From Agapetus fuscipes (lineage: Eukaryota; Arthropoda; Insecta; Trichoptera; Glossosomatidae), in assembly GCA_951799405.1 (NCBI GenBank), contig OX637363.1, forward strand, positions 2,232,001 through 2,296,000: a stretch of DNA of 64,000 nucleotides, in the 5' to 3' direction. Shown piece after piece: positions 51,701-62,326 of the stretch. Under the pieces are notes generated by a model, which saw only the letters and a list, made by a program, of their open reading frames with translations, made no database searches and was not told where the DNA came from. The first letter of the stretch is position 1. The number at the start of each line of letters is the position of its first letter. The position numbers and the translations under genes are program-made.

Positions 51701-54700
51701 TCTCGTAATCTAGCGAGACTGGCTTTACGGTCTCGCGAGATCTCGGCTAGGTCTAAAATCTCGCGAGATTGCATTCCCTAGTCCGGTTTTATCTATCTAG
51801 TATGTTTTGTGTCTAATCTCACTTTTCTTTGTTACAGAGGAGGGACACTGTTTAAAAATGTGAACAAAAATAGCGTACTTTGTAGAAGTGTTGGAAATAT
51901 AAGGAATCCTGACACTGAGGCTTCAGCACCCAACATACAAGATGGTAGGGACAAATGAAATCTGATCTGATTCTTAATAGCACACGGGGAGGCTCAGGCT
52001 GGGATGGAAATATGGGATAATAGTAAGAATATTTGGTGAGCGCTACTTTAGTGTGAATCACACCTCAAGAGCCCTCTGCGAGCTTGGACATCGCTATAGA
52101 AAGCGCCAACTCTCAAGTAACACCCAGTAAGGAAATTTCATTGAAAGGTCATCTTATTAAATGGTAGATTAACAAGCCCCAGGAGGGGGGGGGGGGGGGG
52201 GGTTTCGTGTTGCCTTTTCATGTTATGATTTTTTTATTCTTTGAAAAGAGTTTTCTTTGCTCTGATTATCAACAAAAGTTTGATTAAAAGAAAAGTTTTT
52301 TGAAAAACAAACCAATGAACATGAATTTTCAGTGTTAATACACAAACCATAATAATACATTAATTTATTAAAGTAGACCCATTGAAAAAAATCGAAGTCT
52401 TCTTTTTTTTCTTTTTCAATGTGGTCTGGTCTTAATAGATTTGCATAGTTGGAGTTATGTAGTATTTTATTCATTTATCCATTAGACATAGCACCTTTCT
52501 TAACAACATCTTCGAAGGCAAAATCTTGGAAAAACGAACAAGAGGTCGCTCAAGAACTTCATACTTCAAGGATGTGAAGCGGCTCATGGAAGTCTCCTCC
52601 TATTGGCATCTTAAGAGGATGGCAACAGACAGAGACAAATGGCTGACACAACAAGGCGCTGCCTTTAGAAGATGATGATGATATTGGTCTTGTTTCTGCC
52701 TTTAATATTAGTTTATCATGTCTTCTAGTTAAGGAGCGTCTTCACAAAGCCATGGGTGTCCAGAAGGGCTACTCTCCTCTGTCTCCATCCAGGGCGCATC
52801 TGTCCCAGTATCTAGCCAAGTCCCAGGATGACCTACCCACCAGGACCATGCAGGACAGTTTCCAATCCGCCATCTTGCCGCTGTCCAACGATGTCACCCT
52901 GCAGGATAAATACGTCACATTCCTCGGGCACGTCAGGCTGGGCAGGCTGATGGAAGACATGGATATGTTTGCTGGTATGCACTATTAAAATTTCCTTTAT
53001 TTTTTGCTCATCAAATTTAGTTACATTTTATAGACATCAACCAGGCTGAAAGCGTTCGAGACTGGTCTGAGTCTCATACCGGCCTCTTTACTTGTAAAAA
53101 TAAATACATTTGAGCAGCTTAGTTAAGCTTACACATTTTGTTTTTGTTTGTTGTACCTTGGCTGCCGTTTAACCCGATGACAGTGGACATACTTTGTATA
53201 GCTGGTGATGGTGTTTAAGGGTTTTATATCAGGCTAAGTTCTTTATATATCAGGCTTATTTATTTTAAATTACAAATGATAAGAGAGCACCGTTTTTGTG
53301 TGTGTCATAACTCAAGGGCCCTCTCCGATCACGGATAAGACTTTTAAAAGCGATGTGTCTTGAAATACACCCACAGATTTGGAGTTCTTCACTCTGGGTG
53401 GCAGTCTGTTCCACTCCACTGTACCCGCAACATGGAAAGCACGGTCTCCGAAATTTGTACGAATCTGACGTTTTCATTGTCTGACGGTTCAAATTGACTC
53501 CTTCATCGCCCGCGGATCTGAGTGTCTGGTCTCCTCACACCCATCTCAACAGGCGAAATCATGTCAGTCAGATAAAGTGGAGCCAAGCCATTGATGGCTT
53601 TATATTCCATCAAACAAACACGGTAGACCACCCTCTCTGGGAACCGAAGCCAATGTAGTTTTTTTAACAGCGGAGTGTTGTGAGCGAATTTGGATATCCC
53701 GAATATGAGCTTTGTTGCCGCATTCAACACAGGTTGAAAGCGGTTGAAATGCTTGTTCGGCTGACCACTATAAAGCGTCAATCCGAGACATCACAAACGC
53801 GCCCACTAGGGTCTTAACCGCATCTGCATCTATATCTGTATTGTATGTTTCCAGTTTGGGTGGCGCATAATCACATTGCCAATCCTAGTCTCCCCCCTGA
53901 CACACCGGCTCCTTACACTCTAGTCACAGTATTAGTGGACCAAGTGGACTTCACTGATCTAGTACCCAAGGTGAGTGAGAAATGTATTGTTACGATCTTA
54001 CTGGGATTTTTTTTTTAATTAAACTGCAATTTTAACAGAGTTTTGTACACAGTTTGGTTCACAATTTACAACAATTGATAAACCCTGCTTATTGGTCTTC
54101 ACAGCGAAATGCTTGGAGCGACTAATCCACTCCGCACCATTGCAGTCTAGTATATATAGGTACAAAAGAGATCTTTCTCGCATATTCCAGATCATTCTTC
54201 AATTTCTCGCTCACACCAGAGCGCCATTCTATGCACTACCACTATCATGGACTACTCCCAGATGGTTCTGCCCACACTATCGTACATGTATAGTGCGCGT
54301 AGGTACTTTGATTTCATAGTTCGTCACACTATGTGTGTGTGCCATGGTCTATGAGAGCTGGAGCTTCCGGGATTTCGCCCATGTTTACGATAGGCTTCTT
54401 CTTCTTCATCTTCATCATCATACTTCACGCTGAAGAAGCCCATCGTAGATATGGGCAAAACGTCCGGAAGCTCCAGCTCCCATAGACCAGGGCAACAGAT
54501 CCCTTAAAACCTCACTCCAGCATCATCAGCCGGCCGTGTAAGCCTAAAACTTTTTCAAAGCCTTTTATCATGATTGTGCTTGCAGCCAGATGCGGACATC
54601 CGTCTGTCGGGCCACGTCTCCTGGGTGGGGCGCTCCTCCATAGAGACGGTGGTGTGGCTGGAGCAGAAGGTGCACGACAGGTGGACCAAGATCACCCGGG

Positions 54701-57700
54701 CCCTGTTCCTCATGGCGGCCAGGGATCCCACCAACACCAAGGCCGCCGTGGTCAATAAACTGGTGCCGGCAAATGCAGAGGAAGAGAAGATCCTGCAAGG
54801 AGGAGAGAGTTAGTAACACTTTATTTGTATGATTTTTTATGAAGGCAAATCACAACATGATTATTTGTTTACTATATAATCTATAATCTAAAGAAAGTAC
54901 GCAAAGAAATATTGCGTACATTTGCAGTTGCTGGTCCTCTGGCCTGGAACCACCTGCCACATCATGTGAGAGAGCTAGAGGACCATGGAAAGTTCCGGAA
55001 TGCACTGAAGACAAGCAAATTTCTGGCATCATTTGAACAAGCGCCCTTGGAGTGACTACATCACGAAACGGCGCTATAAAGAAATCATCAACTCATCATC
55101 ATTACATTTAAGATTTATATTAAATGTATTCCCACAAGCAGATACACATAAGTTTGTGCTCTTATCTAATCTAATCTAATCTAAGTTGCAAAGATATGTG
55201 GCATTGGAGATTCACATTACATGCATTCCCACAACCAGAAGTGCAATTCTCGATGTTCGGTTGCACTAAAGATATTAGTTGCCGGTGGAGATTAATAGCC
55301 CTTGCGAAAGAGTTCCTTTGCCGTTTTGCGATTCTCGTTCCTACCGACCTTCCGACTATCCTTACAAGGGACAGCAATGGGTTTAGTATGTTTTTTCTCG
55401 ATTGGCCAGACTGACGGATGATCGATGTGATAATCGTCCGACAGGTGCCAGCCCAAAGGGTAAATTTCCCCATATATTTAAAAAAAAATACTAAAACTTC
55501 ATCAAAAAGTAGTAAAACAATAATAAGTGCAAATAAGTACGAAACAACGGAATGAAAATACATAAAACTACATTACAATGTAATAAAAAACTCAGTTCTC
55601 AACAATACAATGTTTGGTGAAAACTATTGTTTATATTGTACTTTTACTCCTTCAACTTGTTAAAACTAGCCCAATTTATTTTAATTAAAAAATTTAAGGT
55701 GATTTGTTTATTTCAAATATGTTAAAATTAGGAAATGATTATAAATAACATTTTATGTGAAATTATTTTTCCTTGGACTTTGGGGGCAATTCTCATAGTT
55801 CACAGCTCTCGCATAGCAGGCTGGCAAATCAGGCTAACTTCACGTCTGCTGTCAACTGACATTTGACAATTAAATCTATGCTTAAATCTTTGTAAATTGA
55901 GCGTTATAATGATTGAAAATCACTTGTAAATAATTATGTTTACAATTTATCACAAATGAAGATGAAACTGTGAAAAAATAACGCAATTTCTTAGTGCAAA
56001 TTTATTGTTGTCAAAAGCATAATAATTATCTGCATGACGTACTTAGCGACGCGCATATTATGCCGTTCAGAATGCCAATTTTCGTAAGATCGTAATTCCT
56101 ATTCTACGTCATAATTTCCTATAATAATGTCACGTGGGTCACAAATAAACATAAGGAATGAGTTTGCGAATACATTTATTTAGGTCATTAAAGAAAATAA
56201 GTCATATATTTGTAATAATCTACTGACAATTTCTGTCCTTCGCTGTACGGCGGGGTAAATCGGCCGCGCTATATTTTGACAGTTCCGGGAGATTCCTCAC
56301 CTTTATAAGAAATAGCCTTCAGCCAAATTTTCAAACGAGAATCACAATTCACCTTTCATTCGGCAACGAATCGGTATCAGTCGCCTTCGGCCTCGCCTTT
56401 GAGATCCCGAATAGCCCTTCAGACACATACAAGTTCGCGCTTGCACATGCTTCATGTGAACCTATAACATAAAAACCAAATCTCAAATGGATATACACCC
56501 TGCAACTCTTGCCGTCCTTCCCTGAAACAGGGGTGACAATGTCAAAGTGAACCATTTTTACAGCATGGGTGGTCAGCCGCATACCAACCTATAAGTCAAG
56601 GAACATACATGACAAATTACATTTCAAAATGCTTGGATTCATTTATGCATCTTTTTAAATGCAGCTCGTAAGCGACGTCGCCAGCGAGCATCAGAGGCCT
56701 CCCTGCTGAGGGTCATACCAGACCAAGAGGAGCAGCGGGTCATTCATAACCTGTTTGTCAAAACCTTGGATGCCGGAGATCCGTCTTTCAAAGCCAGGTA
56801 AACTAGCATGCACTGGAATACACAGAACTATTCAACAATCTGAAAAGATGTATTGGCTTTTCCTCCTCTCGTCACAACAAGGGCAACTCGTAGAACAAAA
56901 ACTATGAGAACTTGGTGTTTTCACGACTCATTCCCTTGCCAAACTGCCCGCTTATGGAATGAGTTATCGGTATCTGTGTTTCCATCCCAATTTAACCTTG
57001 CCCTTTTCAAATCCTATATTAATCGCCATTTCCTCTCAGTGTCTCAAAACAAAGCTACGCAACGCAACACACACCACAGCACTGTGCAGCTAACGGCCCT
57101 GCAACCGGATAAGGACAACTGCCACATCACCAACACCTCTGTGGCACTATAACAAGTGTCATAGACCCCTAGAGTCTCTTGAATCTAAGGAATCTTCCGC
57201 ACAGGCTTCCTTAAAAAAAAAGATTCATATTTAATCTACTGGTGTTGGTGAGGTGTTGTGGGACGTAAAAGAGAGAAGAGAGCTTATAAGTCACATTTTG
57301 AAGAGGAAAGTCAAGGTAATATGACACTCGATTAGATGTAGCACCTTTTTCCTATCCATTTTGTGTTTCGACATCCTATTATAACACATGGCGTAATGCC
57401 TTTTTCCTTTAAAATTTGTCAATTTTAGTGATCACAATATTTATAATACGTGTTATCTGTCAATTCTAGCTGTATTCGGACTGGTTCAGCAGCCATCATT
57501 ATTCGCAACAGTACCAACTTTCTAGGAACATTTTTACATTCCCCTGAGTTTTTTTGATGCAACTGTGAAGTTAGTTGTTTCCTTTCTTACTAATGACCAT
57601 TTTTGTAAGTAGGTTGAAACAGATATATAATTATAGTTTAAAATTTTTTGAGGAATTCAAAAACACTGAATTTTCACATGAATATATTGAAAAAGATTAC

Positions 57701-60700
57701 AATCTTTAGAGTAAGTTACTAACGTTTTCGACCTAGAAGGTCATCAACAAACAATACAAAATACAGATATATAATGTCTGTTTGCGTTAAAATAATTTCT
57801 AGTCGACAGATTTATAAGTCAATGGTTTAAATCTTTGTAAAAAAGAAACAAAACCTGTCTACTTTAATTGACTGCGGCTCACAAAATGTATGTTTCCAGT
57901 GTGTTACCGGCAGGGAGCATGTGGATGAAGGCGGCGCAGCTCGATAACCTGGTGTTCTCCCATCCAGAGGATCGTAACCTCCACCACAAGGTGTTTGGCG
58001 GCTTCCTCATGAGGCAGGCCTTGGAGCTCAGCTGGGCCTGTGGCTGGGTGTTCAGGTACGTCTAAGGATCATCTCCATCTTATTTTGCAATCCTGCTATT
58101 CTGGAAGAATTAAGTCTCTATGTACCAGTCGATAGCTCAGCTGGTAGAGAGCTTGCATTCCATGCCGTGAGCTCGGGTTCGAATCCCACCGAGGGGGTGT
58201 CAGAAATGATTTCCCGTTTCGGTGCTTATTTCAAACCCCAAATTAAAATACCGGCAAGGTTTTCAGGTGGCCAGTACCTCCGCAGATGCATTTCCACTTT
58301 TATCTGTCCTTGCATACCTCTTTCATCTCTTCAATATTCATCACTTTCTTTTCATACATACTCTTCTCTTATGATTCTCTTCTACCATGATTTTAAGAAA
58401 GCTTTTGTTATTTTGTTGCAGTAAACAGCGCCCCACATTGACGCACATAAGCGACATCATGTTCCACAAGCCTGTCGACGTGTCTTCATTGATAAAAATG
58501 CGAGCGCAGATTGTGTATACTGAGGTAATAGCCCCTATGATAAAATTCCTCACTGTAATCTAAGTTGCAAAGAGATATATTAACCTTGAAAATTCAATTC
58601 CTGAAGATGCCTTTTTTAGGTGAAAATATTTGAGCAATGCGTTTTTTTTTTTGCTTTGCATCAAGAGTCATAACCTTCTTCGTACAAGTATAACTCTGAA
58701 TATTTCTATAGTCTAATCTAATCTAATCTAAGTTGCAAGGATATGTTACATTGGAGATTCACATTACATGCATTCTCACAACCAGACACGTACAAGTTCG
58801 CGCTTGCACATGCCTCATGTGAACCTACAACATAAAAACCAAATCTCAAATGGACATACACCCTGCAACTCTTGCCGTCCTTCCCTGAGACAGGGGTGAC
58901 ATTGGCAAAGTGAACCATTTTTACAGCATGGGTGGTCAGCCGCATACCAACCTATAAGTCAAGGAACACACACACACACACTATAGTTATAAATTATAAT
59001 CAATAACTAATTATAGTTGTTTATTTTCAGGTACAATTTATGCAGATTGTTGTGAATGCGGAGGTGTTTGATCCTAAGTCGGGAATTGTTTCCACAACGA
59101 ATGTGTTTCACTACACTTACAAGATAAACGATGAAGCACCAATCGTAAGACTAAACATTTATTTTTCTATTAATTAGTTTGTTTATTTGAACAACAACAA
59201 AAATTAAATACTTTTAAGCATGTGGAAAGCTTAAACTTTGATGCCAAATTTAAAATCTCGACACCCTAAAGGTAAAACTCAATAAGTGACATATTAAGCA
59301 CATTAACAACTCACTGACCCCAGAGCGATGCTTGACATCTTTAGCTGCGTTATACAATCCAAATTAGAGTACGCTGTCGAGGTTTGGACTCCTTACCAGC
59401 GGAAGTACATAGATATGATAGAACAAATCCAAAAAAAGTTTCTCAGGTATCTCCTCATGAGGCGGTGTGGAAGTTACCCACAATTCATGCATCATGAGGA
59501 GCTACTTCGGGAGACTGGATTTAGAAGCCTTGAAACGAGGCGCAACAGGTCCCTTATGGTGCTCACTCATAAGGTCATCAACGGCTTAATTGACAGTCCC
59601 ACCCTGTTGGAGGGCTTCAGGTTGTATGTGCCTGACGACTACACCCGAGGGCGAGGACATGATCTATTTCATGTACCGAAAAGCCGTACTGATGTCGTGG
59701 CGCAACACCCTGTGACTCGGAGTATAAAGCTCTTAAATAAGTCAAATATAGACATTTTTTAATGTAATTTATTAAGATTTAAAAATTTAGCAAAAGAGTT
59801 CCTCCCAGCGTGTTGATGGCTGAGAGGGTGCACTGTAATTAGGGTAACCTGTTGTGCACAAAAAAAAAAAAAAAAATTAAGCTAACATGAGTTTCTCAGA
59901 TGAATGCACCTTTCTTTCTAGTTTCTACGAGAGAAAACAGTAAAAGAAAAGTGAAAACCTGTAGCTTAGAAGTTTGTCATAAAAAAAAAAAACACAACTA
60001 AGCTACACATATAGTGTAACTTCTTGCCGCGTTATCCCTGAAGGGGTCGCATGTGGCGAGTTGAACCTATTTATTTTTACAGGTAAGGGGGCCGGCCTTA
60101 CGCCAAACACTTCAGTTGATGAGGAGGTTTCCCAGCTCCCGAAAGTGCTGGTACTCATTTCTTGTGAAGGCTGAGTAGACCTTGCCGGTATTTTATTTTG
60201 GGGTTTGAAATAAACACCGAAACGAGAAATCATTTCTGACACCCTCGGTGGGATTCGAACCCGAGCTTTCGGCATAGAATGCAAGCACTCTACAACCTGA
60301 GCTATCGACCGGACTCATGAGAACTTCCTTATAATTAGTTCACTTGCTATGAGAAGTTCTAATCTAATCTAAGCTGCAAGGATATATACCATTTAAGATT
60401 TATATCAAATGCATTCCCACAAGCAGACATGTATAATTTCGCGCTAACACATGCCGCATGTGGACCTACATTATAAGAACCCATCTCAAATGAACATAAG
60501 CCCTGCAACTCTTGCCGTCCTTCCCTAAGACAGGGGTGACATTGGCAAAGTGAACCATTTTTTTTTTACAGTATGGGTGGTCAGCCGCATACCAACCTAT
60601 AAGTCAAGGAACGAGGAAGAAGTTCCACCCAATAAAATGTTTTAGCGGCGTTTCGTGACTACTGTCACTTCAAGGGCGCTTTCAGGCTTGTCACGAAGGT

Positions 60701-61315
60701 GAAGAAATGGGTCTTCATTCCCTTCTTAAAGCTCTTAATCCCTTCTTTGGCGCGCACTTCTAGGGGCAGCTGATTCCAAGTGGACGGTCCTGCAATGGCG
60801 AAAGCGTAGACTCCAAACACTGCTTCTTTTCCTATTTCTGCATGATGCACTGACAGAGTTTAGAGCACTGTCAACAGATCGCAGAGTGAGCCCCCTCCCA
60901 CTCAGACTCTTAGGGATTATCATTTCCTGCAAGTATTCTGGCGCCACTCCATGCAATGCTTTATACACCGTGAGGCCCAGCGTAAATTTGATCCTTTCTG
61001 GGATCCTTAGCTAGTGGAGCTTCTGCAAGAGTGGGGTGATGTGGCAGTATTTACTCTGACCGTAAATTTATTCACAATTTATCATATCAATGAATTAGTA
61101 CTTATTTAGTTTTACTTTTAAGGTGGCCATATGGTTCCCTACTATGTAAAATGTTGTATCTACAAAAGCTGGTAAACTGGTGCATTTTACTTAATTATTC
61201 ATGGTTTTTCCTTTCGTTTGATTTTCAGGTGATTCCCAAAAGTTACCACGAGTCTATGCTGTACTTGGATGGGAGACGGCATTTCCAAAGGGTCATGGGG
61301 CTGACAGCGGCTTAG
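48703..61315 (+). CDS. Acot9: ACOT9-type mitochondrial acyl-CoA thioesterase (ten exons joined)
   Basis: ACOT9 hydrolyses acyl-CoA to free acid and CoA in mitochondria. The exons are 48703-48749, 51838-51944, 52729-52974, 53855-53970, 54586-54808, 56665-56797, 57900-58055, 58422-58524, 59031-59144 and 61229-61315. Every intron starts GT and ends AG, phases agree, and the joined frame is 1332 nt (443 residues plus stop), close to the family's usual 440. Exons 1-2 give a basic, Ser-containing leader (MARYLVKLACDLKP) that fits a mitochondrial presequence. Two hotdog domains follow: the first with VRLGRLMEDMDMFAG and SGHVSWVGRSSIETVV, the second with FGGFLMRQALELSWACG and ISDIMFHKPVDVSSL. The protein ends with YHESMLYLDGRRHFQ. 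The introns carry many mobile elements. Splicing is inferred from sequence; the leader exons are the least certain. Confidence 0.93.
49200..49600 (+). repeat. SINE-like repeat, tandem partial copies
   Basis: Three partial units in a row (49200-49310, 49315-49520 and 49525-49600), each with the GGCATACATCTGAGAG or GGGCATGTATTC 3' segment. It is a small-scale version of the array at 16770-19450. Confidence 0.65.
50117..50433 (-). repeat. tRNA-derived SINE, copy 2 (full length)
   Basis: The minus strand begins GTCCGGTCGATAGCTCAGTT with GGTAGAGTG (A box), then GGTTCGAATCC (B box). A body of about 240 bp follows and ends near TGTAGCTTAGTTGCG. Confidence 0.88.
50436..50690 (-). repeat. SINE-like repeat, dispersed copy 6
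   Basis: Full-length copy in minus orientation, directly beside the tRNA-SINE. Confidence 0.75.
50861..51780 (+). mobile_element. hAT element in Acot9 intron 1
   Basis: Ends TAGGGAATGCAATCTCG and CGAGATTGCATTCCCTA are inverted repeats, flanked by the 8-bp duplication GTCCGGTT (50853-50860 and 51781-51788). Many TCTCGCGAGA palindromes lie inside both ends as subterminal repeats, the usual hAT transposase-binding arrangement. At 920 bp it is an internally deleted derivative. Confidence 0.93.
51002..51292 (+). pseudogene. hAT transposase C-terminal remnant
   Basis: A 96-codon frame ends with VVPTSVKAERAFSAAGYLAC and SRLSDETLDMLCFLRSHFQK, the hAT dimerisation domain. The upstream catalytic region was deleted. 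The frame itself is intact to its stop. Confidence 0.85.
51838..51944 (+). CDS. Acot9: Acot9 exon 2 (leader)
   Basis: Acceptor TTGTTACAG, donor GTAGGG. Encodes GTLFKNVNKNSVLCRSVGN and a Pro/Ala-rich end. In frame with both neighbours. Confidence 0.8.
52185..52202. repeat. 18-base G run
   Basis: An uninterrupted poly-G tract in Acot9 intron 2; its length is likely to vary and may be an assembly-sensitive site. Confidence 0.85.
52500..52690 (+). mobile_element. LINE 3' end with RTRGRSRTSY tail
   Basis: The frame reads FEGKILEKRTRGRSRTSYFK and MATDRDKWLTQQGAAFRR, then stop and a GAT-repeat tail. It ends about 40 bp before Acot9 exon 3. Confidence 0.65.
52729..52974 (+). CDS. Acot9: Acot9 exon 3 (start of first hotdog domain)
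   Basis: Acceptor TGTCTTCTAG, donor GTATGC. Encodes DSFQSAILPLSNDVTLQDKY and VRLGRLMEDMDMFAG. Confidence 0.93.
53270..53800 (-). mobile_element. LINE 3' end (CR1/L2-like), family 1, copy 2
   Basis: The frame reads FNAATKLIFG-like sequence, KKLHWLRFPERVVYRVCLME and YKAINGLAPLYLTDMISPVE, then breaks. The rest matches 39275-39715 in shifted frames, with the hairpin near 53288-53320. Confidence 0.75.
53855..53970 (+). CDS. Acot9: Acot9 exon 4
   Basis: Acceptor TATGTTTCCAG, donor GTGAGT. Encodes VVWVAHNHIANPSLPP and TLVTVLVDQVDFTDL. Confidence 0.93.
54342..54491. repeat. Foldback sequence with arms of about 60 bp
   Basis: The left arm (CTATGAGAGCTGGAGCTTCC...) is the inverse of the right arm (GGAAGCTCCAGCTCCCATAG) with about 10% mismatch, around a centre of GAAGAAG/CTTCTTC repeats. 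It lies in Acot9 intron 4. Confidence 0.8.
54586..54808 (+). CDS. Acot9: Acot9 exon 5 (end of first hotdog domain)
   Basis: Acceptor GTGCTTGCAG, donor GTTAGT. Encodes SGHVSWVGRSSIETVVWLEQ and FLMAARDPTNTKAAVVNKLV. Confidence 0.94.
54890..55110 (+). mobile_element. LINE 3' end (CR1/L2-like), family 3, copy 2
   Basis: Matches 43400-43600 closely (CTGGAACCACCTGCCACATC), with the hairpin 55040-55075 and an ATC tail. It splits a SINE-like repeat (54870-54890 and 55105-55160). Confidence 0.75.
55160..55240 (-). repeat. SINE-like repeat 3' end with (TCTAA)n
   Basis: TCTAATCTAATCTAATCTAA followed by GTTGCAAAGATATG on the plus strand, that is, the 3' tip of a minus-strand copy. Confidence 0.7.
55241..56400. 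other. Acot9 intron 5, unassigned part
   Basis: No domain recognised. 55420-55470 shares a motif with 47350-47400. Confidence 0.4.
56405..56605 (-). repeat. SINE-like repeat, dispersed copy 7 (3' truncated)
   Basis: Contains the AGTTCGCGCTTGCACATG segment and the 5' end near TAAGTCAAGGAAC. Confidence 0.75.
56665..56797 (+). CDS. Acot9: Acot9 exon 6 (inter-domain linker)
   Basis: Acceptor TTAAATGCAG, donor GTAAAC. Encodes a basic linker KRRRQRASEASLLRVIPDQE and NLFVKTLDAGDPSFKA. Confidence 0.92.
56853..57180 (+). mobile_element. LINE ORF2 C-terminal remnant, other family
   Basis: The frame reads TRATRRTKTMRTWCFHDSFP, TARLWNELSVSVFPSQFN and LFKSYINRHFL. The LWN.L...FK..I...L pattern fits a LINE C-terminus different from families 1-4. 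Confidence 0.6.
57715..57760 (-). other. Degenerate hammerhead-like Penelope end
   Basis: The minus strand reads TTGATGA, a stem GACCT...AGGTC, then GAAAACGTTA. Stem II and GAAA are present, but the core C is T and stem I does not pair. Confidence 0.4.
57900..58055 (+). CDS. Acot9: Acot9 exon 7 (second hotdog domain)
   Basis: Acceptor TGTTTCCAG, donor GTACGT. Encodes MWMKAAQLDNLVFSHPEDRN and FGGFLMRQALELSW. Confidence 0.94.
58124..58270 (+). repeat. tRNA-derived SINE, copy 3 (3' truncated)
   Basis: Plus orientation: GTCGATAGCTCAGCTGGTAG (A box), GGTTCGAATCC (B box), then the body to about GGCAAGGTTTTC. Confidence 0.85.
58422..58524 (+). CDS. Acot9: Acot9 exon 8
   Basis: Acceptor TTTTGTTGCAG, donor GTAATA. 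Encodes THISDIMFHKPVDVSSLIKM. Confidence 0.93.
58705..58968 (-). repeat. SINE-like repeat, dispersed copy 8 (full length)
   Basis: 3' tip (TCTAA)3 at 58712, 5' end at TAAGTCAAGGAAC. The minus strand is open for 75 codons (SGKDGKSCRVYVHLRFGFYV). A CA repeat abuts it at 58970. Confidence 0.8.
59031..59144 (+). CDS. Acot9: Acot9 exon 9
   Basis: Acceptor TTATTTTCAG, donor GTAAGA. Encodes VNAEVFDPKSGIVSTTNVFH. Confidence 0.93.
59300..59800 (+). mobile_element. jockey-like LINE, ORF2 C-terminus
   Basis: The open frame 59328-59762 reads QSKLEYAVEVWTPYQRKYID, IQKKFLRYLLMRRCGSYPQF, LETRRNRSLMVLTHKVING and a VPDDYTRGRGHDLF stretch. This is the region after RT in jockey-type ORF2, truncated 5'. An A-run lies near 59860. 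Confidence 0.8.
59994..60315 (-). repeat. tRNA-derived SINE, copy 4 (full length)
   Basis: Same head and body as copy 2 with B box GGTTCGAATCCC; the A box has AGCTCAGGTTGTAGAGTG. Confidence 0.87.
60355..60612 (-). repeat. SINE-like repeat, dispersed copy 9 (full length)
   Basis: 3' tip TCTAATCTAATCTAAGCTGC at 60357, 5' end TAAGTCAAGGAAC at 60600-60612. Confidence 0.8.
60640..61050 (-). mobile_element. LINE 3' end (CR1/L2-like), same family as 32585-32935
   Basis: The frame reads MYKALHGVAPEYLQEMIIPK, then FAIAGPSTWNQLPLEVRAKE and FKKGMKTHFF. The hairpin is at 60654-60680. Frame breaks near 60850. Confidence 0.8.
61229..61315 (+). CDS. Acot9: Acot9 exon 10 (stop)
   Basis: Acceptor TTGATTTTCAG; encodes YHESMLYLDGRRHFQ and ends TAG at 61313-61315. 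A possible AATAAA poly-A signal lies at 61753-61758. Confidence 0.93.
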   Translation: MIPKSYHESMLYLDGRRHFQRVMGLTAA

Positions 61316-62326
61316 ACAATCAAACTATCTGCTAGAATTTTCTAAAACATTAATTCTATCACCTTGTTAAAAGACAAAAAAAAACATTTTCATCTCGGTA
61401 TTTAACCCCCCCCACCTTCAGGTTACTTTCCGAGAAATAGTAAAAATATAATCAGGTTTAGAATAGAAAGAGTTAAGAATAATAGAATCGAAAAGAACCC
61501 TAGCTTGCTGCCTTATTTGATTCAACCAGGGTTATTCACAACACATTTGATCTATAGCTGATGCTCAGATCATGGTTTTTTTGTGTGGAAAATTCCCATT
61601 ATACCGCTCCCCCAGTTCTTGTTTACCGTGTACGCCAATCTCGTCAAATATGACTTTTTCATGCAGTTGTCTTATGAATCAAATTCTACACAATCTGAGC
61701 TAAGAAAAACCGTAAAACTCGATAATGTGAGAGTTCTTTTAAATATTTTTAAAATAAATTTCTTGTTTTTATAAGCCACATTGGTCCAGTACACATACAA
61801 ACATTGCTCATGTAAAATTTTCTCAATGGCGTATACGGTAAACAAGAACTAAGGCAGCGATATGACAGTTGAGACTTGCTGTGTGTGAATAGCATATAAT
61901 ATTTTTTAGTATTAATTGATTGAGTGCTTATAATATTGTGCCTTTAAATTGACTTATTTTTATTTAAAAAGGTATTATTCATTCAAATAAGTATTTGTAC
62001 ATTTTTTTAAATGTACGGTATTGGTTGTATTCTTTACAAAATTATTTTTTAAGTTTAAGTATTGGATTATTGATCAAATATAATTTTAATTTATGATTGT
62101 TTTTATGTTTAAGAAAGTTTTTCACTACTTGTACAAAAATTGGGATAAAATCTCTGCTACGAAGTAGACAGGCAATTCCATTGTTGAAATTCTCAAGCAA
62201 GTTTAAGTACCCACTTGTAAGGTTTACTTAGCTTTCCGAAGAAAGGAAAATCGGCTACTTTGGGAATGAAAAAATAAGGCCGACCTCATTACCTATGAAA
62301 ATAAGTTTCCTGAATTATAAGGTACC
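61316..62326. other. Acot9 3' UTR and downstream sequence
   Basis: AT-rich; candidate poly-A signal AATAAA at 61753-61758. No further gene was recognised. Confidence 0.5.
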
